From: Argopecten irradians
Taxonomy: Eukaryota > Mollusca > Bivalvia > Pectinida > Pectinidae
DNA length: 64,000 nucleotides
Reading direction: 5' to 3'
Assembly (NCBI RefSeq): GCF_041381155.1
Contig: NC_091145.1
Location: forward strand, 42,745,697 to 42,809,696
Numbering within the stretch: position 1 is the first letter of the stretch; each line of letters starts with the position of its first letter. Shown here one piece after another: positions 1 through 11,400 of the stretch. The position numbers were made by a program, and so were the translations under genes. The notes under the pieces were generated by a model. That model was not told where the DNA came from. It saw nothing but the letters and a program-made list of their open reading frames with translations, and did not search any database.

Positions 1-300
1 TTAGACTCAGCTCTCTCATATTTACCAAAAACCTATTAGTTACAGCATGGAGTTTAGACTCAGCTCTCTCATATTTACCAAAAACTATTAGTTACAGCAT
101 GAAGTTTAGACTCAGCTTATCTCATATTTACCAAAAAACTCGACCTAGTTACAGCAACTGGAGTTAGACTCAGCTCTCTCATATTTACCAAAAACCTAGT
201 TTACAGCATGGAGTTAGACTCAGCTCTCTCATATTTACCAAAAACTCCTAGTTACCAGCATGTGGAGTAAGACTCAGCTCTCTCCAAGTCATAACACGTT
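1..300. repeat. ~52-bp tandem repeat, left edge of window
   Basis: Five to six imperfect copies of a unit built from the words 'ttagactcagctctctcat', 'atttaccaaaaac' and 'gttacagcatggag'. Copies differ by small insertions. The array probably extends beyond the window start. No coding frame was seen. Confidence 0.85.
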
Positions 301-940
301 ATGACGCTGAGCGAACTGAAATGTTTTAAACCTTCCAACCCACTATCCCAGTCATAACACTTGACCGTTATGGACCAAAAAATCTTACTTCAGCTACCCA
401 TGTCATAAACAGCTATGTATTTTTACCTACCAGAAAACTTGATTTAAAAAAAAACTAATAAGTTACACACAGCATGGAGTTAGACTCAGCCAATAAAATT
501 TACATTAATAAACCTTTAAACAACATTTATTTACCCAGCATAAGTTAGACCACAATGACATCTGTTATTCATATTTACAAAACTTACTTGTTACAGCATC
601 TTACTTTCATTATTTTACCTTTGAAAAACTAATGGAGTTTGACTCAGCTTACTTGAAACTGATATTTACCTTACAATTTAAACAGACTTACCTTTACCAA
701 AAACTATAATTTACAGTGTTTACCACTTAACACTCACTCTCTCATATTTACCAAAAATACAGAATTTTAAGTTAACTTTGTGTTTACAGCATGGAGTTAG
801 ACAGACTTTACTCTTGACCTTTACTACCGACCAAAAACTCTTAATATTACAGCATAGTGTTTTACTCCAATTTGAAGCTTTAAACTGAAGATAACAACTT
901 CCTGGAAAGAACCAAAATTTAGTAGTAACATTATAGTGTT
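301..940. repeat. Degenerate mixture of neighbouring repeat units
   Basis: Broken words of the ~52-bp unit on the left ('gttagactcagc', 'tttaccaaaaact') are mixed with words of the 66-bp unit on the right ('cagacttttat', 'gtgtttaccac'). No gene was seen. The texture resembles either an old array edge or a noisy consensus between two arrays. Confidence 0.55.
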
Positions 941-3900
941 TACCACCAACATTACTTTGTCTATTACTAGGACTTTGTCTATTTTTAATACAGACTTTTA
1001 TAATATTACTTAGTGTTTTACCACTTTGTCTATTACTAGGATTTTAATACAGACTTTTATAATATTACTTTGTTTACCACCTACATTACTTTGTCTAGGG
1101 ATTTAATACAGACTTTTATAATATTACTTAGTGTTTACCACCTACATTACTTTGTCTATTACTAGGATTTAATACAGACTTTTATAATATTACTTAGTGT
1201 TTACCACCTACATTACTTTGTCTATTACTAGGATTTAATACAGACTTTTATAATATTATTAGTGTGTTTACCACCTACATAACTTTGTCTATTACTAGGA
1301 TTTAATACAGACTTTTATAATATGACTTAGTGTTTACCACCTTCATTACTTTGTCTATTACTAGGATTTAATAACCAGTACAGACTTTTATAATATTACT
1401 TAGTGTTTACCACCTACATTACTTTGTCTATTACTAGGATTTAATACAGACTTTTATAATATTACTTAGTGTTTTTACCACCTTCATAACTTTGTCTATT
1501 ACTAGGATTTAATAACCAGTACAGACTTTTATAATATTACTTAGTGTTTACCACCTACATAACTTTGTCTATTACTAGGATTTAATACAGACTTTTATAA
1601 TATTATTAGTGTTTACCACCTACATTACTTTGTCTATTACTAGGATTTAATACAGACTTTTATAATATTACTTAGTGTTTACCACCTTCATTACTTTGTC
1701 TATTACTAGGATTTAATACAGACTTTTATAATATTACTTAGTGTTTACCACCTACATTACTTTGTCTATTACTAGGATTTAATACAGACTTTTATAATAT
1801 TACTTAGTGTTTACCACCTACATTACTTTGTCTATTACTAGGATTTAATACAGACTTTTATAATATTACTTAGTGTTTACCACCTACATAACTTTGTCTA
1901 TTACTAGGATTTAATACAGACTTTTATAATATTACTTAGTGTTTACCACCTACATTACTTTGTCTATTACTAGGATTTAATACAGACTTTTATAATATTA
2001 CTTAGTGTTTACCACCTACATTACTTTGTCTATTACTAGGATTTAATACAGACTTTTATAATATTACTTAGTGTTTACCACCTACATTACTTTGTCTATT
2101 ACTAGGATTTAATACAGACTTTTATAATATTACTTAGTGTTTACCACCTACATAACTTTGTCTATTACTAGGATTTAATACAGACTTTTATAATATTACT
2201 TAGTGTTTACCACCTACATTACTTTGTCTATTACTAGGATTTAATACAGACTTTTATAATATTACTTAGTGTTTACCACCTACATTACTTTGTCTATTAC
2301 TAGGATTTAATAATACAGACTTTTATAATATTACTTAGTGTTTACCACCTACATTACTTTGTCTATTACTAGGATTTAATACAGACTTTTATAATATTAC
2401 TTAGTGTTTACCACCTACATTACTTTGTCTATTACTAGGATTTAATACCAGTACAGACTTTTATAATATTACTTAGTGTTTACCACCTACATTACTTTGT
2501 CTATTACTAGGATTTAATACAGACTTTTATAATATTACTTAGTGTTTACCACCTACATTACTTTGTCTATTACTAGGATTTAATACAGACTTTTATAATA
2601 TTACTTAGTGTTTACCACCCTACATTACTTTGTCTATTACTAGGATTTAATACAGACTTTTATAATATTACTTAGTGTTTACCACCTACATTACTTTGTC
2701 TATTACTAGGATTTACCATACAGACTTTTATAATATTACTTAGTGTTTACCACCTACATTACTTTGTCTATTACTAGGATTTAATACAGACTTTTATAAT
2801 ATTACTTAGTGTTTACCACCTACATTACTTTGTCTATTACTAGGATTTAAACCATACAGACTTTTATAATATTACTTAGTGTTTACCACCTACATTACTT
2901 TGTCTATTACTAGGATTTAATACAGACTTTTATAATATTACTTAGTGTTTACCACCTACATTACTTTGTCTATTACTAGGATTTAATACCCAGTACAGAC
3001 TTTTATAATATTACTTAGTGTTTACCACCTACATTACTTTGTCTATTACTAGGATTTAATACCCAGTACAGACTTTTATAATATTACTTAGTGTTTACCA
3101 CCTACATTACTTTGTCTATTACTAGGATTTAATACAGACTTTTATAATATTACTTAGTGTTTACCACCTACATTACTTTGTCTATTACTAGGATTTAATA
3201 CAGACTTTTATAATATTACTTAGTGTTTACCACCTACATTACTTTGTCTATTACTAGGATTTTAAAACCAGTACAGACTTTTATAATATTACTTAGTGTT
3301 TACCACCTACATTACTTTGTCTATTACTAGGATTTAATACAGACTTTTATAATATTACTTAGTGTTTACCACCTACATTACTTTGTCTATTACTAGGATT
3401 TAATACAGACTTTTATAATATTACTTAGTGTTTACCACCTACATTACTTTGTCTATTACTAGGATTTAATACCCAGTACAGACTTTTATAATATTACTTA
3501 GTGTTTACCACCTACATTACTTTGTCTATTACTAGGATTTAATACAGACTTTTATAATATTACTTAGTGTTTACCACCTACATTACTTTGTCTATTACTA
3601 GGATTTAACATACAGACTTTTATAATATTACTTAGTGTTTACCACCTACATTACTTTGTCTATTACTAGGATTTAATACAGACTTTTATAATATTACTTA
3701 GTGTTTACCACCTACATTACTTTGTCTATTACTAGGATTTAATACCCAGTACAGACTTTTATAATATTACTTAGTGTTTACCACCTACATTACTTTGTCT
3801 ATTACTAGGATTTAATACCCAGTACAGACTTTTATAATATTAATTAGTGTTTACCACCTACATTACTTTGTCTATTACTAGGATTTAATACCCAGTACAG

Positions 3901-6900
3901 ACTTTTATAATACTACTTAGTGTTTACCACCTACATTACTTTGTCTATTACTAGGATTTAATACAGACTTTTATAATATTACTTAGTGTTTACCACCTAC
4001 ATTACTTTGTCTATTACTAGGATTTAATACAGACTTTTATAATATACTTAGTGTTTACCACCTACATTACTTTGTCTATTACTAGGATTTAATACAGACT
4101 TTTATAATATGACTTAGTGTTTACCACCTACATTACTTTGTCTATTACTAGGATTTAATACAGACTTTTATAATATGACTTAGTGTTTACCACCTACATT
4201 ACTTTGTCTATTACTAGGATTTAATACAGACTTTTATAATATGACTTAGTGTTTACCACCTACATTACTTTGTCTATTACTAGGATTTAATACAGACTTT
4301 TATAATATTACTTAGTGTTTACCACCTACATTACTTTGTCTATTACTAGGATTTAATACAGAGTACAGACTTTTATAATATTACTTAGTGTTTACCACCT
4401 ACATTACTTTGTCTATTACTAGGATTTAATACAGACTTTTATAATATTACTTAGTGTTTACCACCTACATTACTTTGTCTATTACTAGGATTTAATACCC
4501 AGTACAGACTTTTATAATATTACTTAGTGTTTACCACCTACATTACTTTGTCTATTACTAGGATTTAATACCCAGTACAGACTTTTATAATATTACTTAG
4601 TGTTTACCACCTACATTACTTTGTCTATTACTAGGATTTAATACCCAGTACAGACTTTTATAATACTACTTAGTGTTTACCACCTACATTACTTTGTCTA
4701 TTACTAGGATTTAATACAGACTTTTATAATATTACTTAGTGTTTACCACCTACATTACTTTGTCTATTACTAGGATTTAATACAGACTTTTATAATATTA
4801 CTTAGTGTTTACCACCTACATTACTTTGTCTATTACTAGGATTTAATACAGACTTTTATAATATTACTTAGTGTTTACCACCTACATTACTTTGTCTATT
4901 ACTAGGATTTAATACTCAGTACAGACTTTTATAATATTACTTAGTGTTTACCACCTACATAACTTTGTCTATTACTAGGATTTAATACAGACTTTTATAA
5001 TATTACTTAGTGTTTACCACCTACATTACTTTGTCTATTACTAGGATTTAATACAGACTTTTATAATATTACTTAGTGTTTACCACCTACATTACTTTGT
5101 CTATTACTAGGATTTAATACAGACTTTTATAATATTACTTAGTGTTTACCACCTACATTACTTTGTCTATTACTAGGATTTAATACAGACTTTTATAATA
5201 TTACTTAGTGTTTACCACCTACATTACTTTGTCTATTACTAGGATTTAATACTCAGTACAGACTTTTATAATATTACTTAGTGTTTACCACCTACATTAC
5301 TTTGTCTATTACTAGGATTTAATACAGACTTTTATAATATTACTTAGTGTTTACCACCTACATTACTTTGTCTATTACTAGGATTTTAATACAGACTTTT
5401 ATAATATTACTTAGTGTTTACCACCTACATTACTTTGTCTATTACTAGGATTTAATACAGACTTTTATAATATTACTTAGTGTTTACCACCTACATTACT
5501 TTGTCTATTACTAGGATTTAATACAGACTTTTATAATATTACTTAGTGTTTACCACCTACATTACTTTGTCTATTACTAGGATTTAATACAGACTTTTAT
5601 AATATTACTTAGTGTTTACCACCTACATTACTTTGTCTATTACTAGGATTAATAATACAGACTTTTATAATATTACTTAGTGTTTACCACCTACATTACT
5701 TTGTCTATTACTAGGATTTAATACAGACTTTTATAATATTACTTAGTGTTTACCACCTACATTACTTTGTCTATTACTAGGATTTATAATACAGACTTTT
5801 ATAATATTACTTAGTGTTTACCACCTACATTACTTTGTCTATTACTAGGATTTAATACAGACTTTTATAATATTACTTAGTGTTTACCACCTACATTACT
5901 TTGTCTATTACTAGGATTTAATACAGACTTTTATAATATTACTTAGTGTTTACCACCTACATTACTTTGTCTATTACTAGGATTTAATACCCAGTACAGA
6001 CTTTTATAATATTACTTAGTGTTTACCACCTACATTACTTTGTCTATTACTAGGATTTAATACAGACTTTTATAATATGAATATTACTTAGTGTTTACCA
6101 CCTACATTACTTTGTCTATTACTAGGATTTAATACAGACTTTTATAATATTACTTAGTGTTTACCACCTACATTACTTTGTCTATTACTAGGATTTAATA
6201 CAGACTTTTATAATATTACTTAGTGTTTACCACCTTCATTACTTTGTCTATTGTCTATTACTAGGATTTAGGATTTAATACAGACTTTTATAATATTACT
6301 TAGTGTTTACCACCTACATTACTTTGTCTATTACTAGGATTTAATACAGACTTTTATAATATTACTTAGTGTTTACCACCTACATTACTTTGTCTATTAC
6401 TAGGATTTTACCATACAGACTTTTATAATATTACTTAGTGTTTACCACCTACATTACTTTGTCTATTACTAGGATTTAATACAGACTTTTATAATATTAC
6501 TTAGTGTTTACCACCTACATTACTTTGTCTATTACTAGGATTTAATACAGACTTTTATAATATTATTAGTGTTTACCACCTACATTACTTTGTCTATTAC
6601 TAGGATTTAATACAGACTTTTATAATATTACTTAGTGTTTACCACCTACATTACTTTGTCTATTACTAGGATTTAATACAGACTTTTATAATATTACTTA
6701 GTGTTTACCACCTACATTACTTTGTCTATTACTAGGATTTAATACAGACTTTTATAATATTACTTAGTGTTTACCACCTACATTACTTTGTCTATTACTA
6801 GGATTTAATACAGACTTTTATAATATTACTTAGTGTTTACCACCTACATTACTTTGTCTATTACTAGGATTTAATACAGACTTTTATAATATTACTTAGT

Positions 6901-8282
6901 GTTTACCACCTACATTACTTTGTCTATTACTAGGATTTAATACAGACTTTTATAATATTACTTAGTGTTTACCACCTACATTACTTTGTCTATTACTAGG
7001 ATTTAATACAGACTTTTATAATATTACTTAGTGTTTACCACCTACATTACTTTGTCTATTACTAGGATTTAATACAGACTTTTATAATATTACTTAGTGT
7101 TTACCACCTACATTACTTTGTCTATTACTAGGATTTAATACAGACTTTTATAATATTACTTAGTGTTTACCACCTACATTACTTTGTCTATTACTAGGAT
7201 TTAATACAGACTTTTATAATATTACTTAGTGTTTACCACCTACATTACTTTGTCTATTACTAGGATTTAATACAGACTTTTATAATATTACTTAGTGTTT
7301 ACCACCTACATTACTTTGTCTATTACTAGGATTTAATACAGACTTTTATAATATTACTTAGTGTTTACCACCTACATTACTTTGTCTATTACTAGGATTT
7401 AATACTCAGTACAGACTTTTATAATATTACTTAGTGTTTACCACCTACATTACTTTGTCTATTACTAGGATTTAATACAGACTTTTATAATATTACTTAG
7501 TGTTTACCACCTACATTACTTTGTCTATTACTAGGATTTAATACAGACTTTTATAATATTACTTAGTGTTTACCACCTACATTACTTTGTCTATTACTAG
7601 GATTTAATACAGACTTTTATAATATTACTTAGGTTTACCATCATACTTTGTCTATTACTAGGATTTAATACGACTTTTATATATACTTAGTGTTACCACC
7701 TACATTACTTTGTCTATTACTAGGATTTTAATACAGACTTTTATAATATTACTTAGTGTTTACACCTACATACTTTGTCTATTACTAGGATTAATACAGA
7801 CTTTTATAATATTACTTAGTGTTTACCACCTACATTACTTTGTCTATTACTAGGATTTAATACCAGTACAGACTTTTATAATATTACTTAGTGTTTACCA
7901 CCTACATTACTTTGTCTATTACTAGGATTTTAACCAGTACAGACTTTTATAATATTACTTAGTGTTACCACCTACATTACTTTGTCTATTACTAGGATTT
8001 TAAACCCAGTACAGACTTTTATAATACTACTTAGTGTTTACCACCTACATTATTTGTCTATTACTAGGATTTTATACAGACTTTTATAATATTACTTAGT
8101 GTTTACCACCTACATTACTTTGTCTATTACTAGGATTTAATAACCAGTACAGACTTTTATAATATTAATTAGTGTTTACCACCTACATTACTTTGTCTAT
8201 TACTAGGATTTTAAACCCAGTACAGACTTTTATAATACTACTTAGTGTTTACCACCTACATTAATTTGTCTATTACTAGGTT
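941..8282. repeat. 66-bp minisatellite array, roughly 110 copies
   Basis: The core is 'cagacttttataatattact' followed by 'tagtgtttaccacc' and 'tacattactttgtctattac'. Spacing between successive 'cctacatt' words is 66 bp. A longer variant inserts about six bases ('cccagt') before 'acagac' and is scattered through the array. The unit has stops in the frames checked, so it is non-coding. The array lies in the copine intron that follows exon 7. The patch at about 7630-7800 is unusually rich in single-base deletions. Confidence 0.95.
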
Positions 8283-8384
8283 TGGCCTCATTGACTTTGG
8301 TCACACAGAATGAAGCCATCTGTATGTTCCATACAAACAAGTATATTATTCCCTCTCTCTTTGTCAATAGACTGTACAACTCAC

Positions 8385-8413
8385 CTTACAACTACTCATT
8401 TCTTCAGCTCTAA
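8385..8413 (-). CDS. Copine coding exon 7 (micro-exon)
   Basis: 29 bp, acceptor tttttttacag, donor AAG|GTGAGT. It completes Val144 and encodes RAEEMSSCK (145-153), matching the copine 'AEEL..C' motif that leads into C2B. Reading through the donor meets a stop within eight codons, supporting a splice here. Confidence 0.82.
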
Positions 8414-11400
8414 CTGTAAAAAAAATCAATTAATGACATTTAAATGCTGACATGGATTCAAATACATACAAACATATTTGCGGTAATAAGAGCCAAGGGT
8501 GCTTAAATAATTGTAACAAAAGCGGGAGCTTATTAATGAACCAAACTGTAAATTGTGGAGGAAAAAAGTACTCTTGTACTCATGGTACACTGATCTGTTA
8601 CAGTAAACATGTTCATGCCTTTTATCCTTTGAAACACATTATCATGTTGTGATTCACATGTAAAAGATTCACAAGTTCATGTTATATGGGATACAATGCT
8701 GATATTAGACCATTGGTATAACTTGTTGGTGTATATATCATATGGACATTGTATATAAGGAGTGATCCTAAAAGTAAGAATTCCATTGGTATAATTCTTG
8801 GTATATATCAATATACAGTTGTTGACTGGGGTTGAGGGAAACAGATGATTTGTTGGACCCGAAGACAAACTGTTGCTGAAGGCCAAAGGCAACTGTTGCT
8901 GAAGGCCAAAGGCCGAGAGGAACCGTTTGTGTGCGGGTCCAACAAATCATCTGTTGCCCGAAAGCTCATTCGATAACTGTTTTGTTATATCCCATTGTGA
9001 CGTCACTCCAGTCCAACAGCACATTTTAACGGTGGATTTTAACAGTTCTTTGGACCGCTGGACGGAACAGTTCATTTATTGGAATTTTTGTCGATATAAT
9101 TTATATAGAGACTATTTTATAGGAGTATAACAATATAAGCGACTTACCTATGATTCTCCCCTTCTGATAATTCTGTAGCCTGTTTAAAACAAACAATAAC
9201 ATGTGGATCATCATCAATATGATTTGTGAGAGCTTTAGGAGATGACTTCTTTCTATTTCAGGATCCACCAATATCTATAGTGTCTCTACTGTTACGTGAG
9301 TATACAGGGGTTTCATGGTCTTTCAGGAGAAATGGCACAATTACAATTTAAGGGGGTATTTTCTATACTATCTGTATGCTATATAATGTAATTTAGCCCA
9401 AATCAGGTGGTACTATAGCTAGGTTTAACTGGCAAGAAGTACTAGGTACGCCTGATATTGGCACTACGGAGTATACATGGTGTTCTATACACCAGGGCTC
9501 TCACAGTACAGTACCATTACAGAAAAACAAATATTGTTTAGGTACAGAGTGAAAGGCAATGAGAAGCAGTTTTTCAGATGCCCAAGGAACTAAACAAGGT
9601 TTTCAAAAATAGGCTTTAATAAATGGTAATCAATGTTACTCACGTTAAAGGTTTTTCTATTTTTCCTCCTGGAGATCCAACTATTTCTCCCAATGTTCCC
9701 TCATAACTTCCTAAAAAATCCTGAAATTATCATCACTATTCTAAATTTCTGATCATTCAAACCTGCTGTACACAACAATCTGTATATATATAACTGTGTT
9801 AAAATTGAAAAGTTTAACATGCATGTTGGCTTCTTGAGCTCGATAAAAGAATAAAACATAAAGAGAGGTAAAGTACACTGTCATAATGGAGAACATAATT
9901 AATTCATAAAGTCACAAAATAAAAATATGATGTGCAGTTTTCATTATGGAGCACTTGTACAAATCAAAGAACTTCAGTCATAATTCATCAGAAAGAGTCA
10001 TGTGGAGTTCTTCATTTTAATACTGAGTACTACAGTACTGGTATAAAAGAAACTAAGATATCCAAACAACAAAACAACTTACGTGAGCATCAAGACTGGC
10101 AGTATTGGAGTCTACATCATATCTGTAATATCAGAACAATACATGTATATTGGAGTCTACATCATATCTGTTATATAGAACATTACATGTACATTGGAGG
10201 CTACATCATATCTGTTATATAGAACATTACATGTATATTGGAGTCTACATCATATCTGTTATATAGAACATTACATGTATATTGGAGTCTACATCATATC
10301 TGTTATATAGAACATTACATGTACATTGGAGTCTACATCATATCTATTATATAGAACAGACAGAGCACAAAACAATATCCCCCGCAAACGTGTTTCGGGG
10401 GGGATAATAATAAATCTGTACAAGCTTATAATATAGTGGAAATAAACTAGATGTGTTGTCCAGGAGGCCAAATTTTACCCTCCACCCCTCAAACATATAT
10501 TATTCTACATAAAGTCAAATGTAAGGAAAATACTTACATGTCAAATCTTAATTTCTGAGATTCTTCGAAATAGTACTGCATTGTAAATTTCTTCACAAAG
10601 TCTGGGTCCAGTGTATCTTTTATCATCTCTGTTCGTCCGACCTAAAAAGTTGCATGATTTTCATTGAGTATATAGCTACAGTACTTGTGCAATTCATGGG
10701 CATAAAAACATCAACATATATATATATACAACAACATACAGCAAACAGATGACTGGCTATTGAAATGTATGGTATCAAGACTTTTAAATACATGTACATC
10801 AATTTACATACAAAAACTTTTCCATTTCCTTAAAATTCATCATTTTTGTATCATTTTAATAACTTTGTCTGAGCAAAATCAAGCAAACCCACTTGTCTAT
10901 TTGACTGTTTGCATGCTACTGTAAAAACAATTGTTACTGGTACAGTTTTGTAGAAGTAAATTCACACATGTCATATGCCAGTTCTCCTAAATCTTTGGTA
11001 TACAAGAAGCTTCTACTATTTCACTTCAAAACTCACTCATATGTATTTAATACAACTGTATATTGCAAGTCTGTTACACTATTTTTTGTGTAGTATATTT
11101 GGGTAATCATGACCAAATGACCTAAAAACTCACCTCATAGAATGAGCCTGTTTTCCTATCCTTAGTGTACATGACACACATTGGATCTGATTTAGAAAAC
11201 AAATCAGCATCCTTCAATCCCCTGAAACGATAAGTAATACAGTGAACAAAGTATTTCTCAGTCATCAGTACTAAAATATATCCTGAATTATATATATATA
11301 GAAATAAAAAACATTCGTAGTGAATGCAACTATGTGTTGTGATTCGAAAGACCTTATTTATGTAATAACATGCCCCGGATGTAAGGAATTTTACATTGGA

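Noticed and set aside
8452..8652. 66-codon plus-strand frame [11 protein letters not shown]...
   Set aside because: Intronic in the opposite-strand copine gene, no domain, no splice context.
9264..9297. Plus-strand exon-like segment (ctatttcag ... GTGAGT)
   Set aside because: Only 34 bases, lies inside an intron of the minus-strand copine gene, and no partner exons were found on the plus strand.
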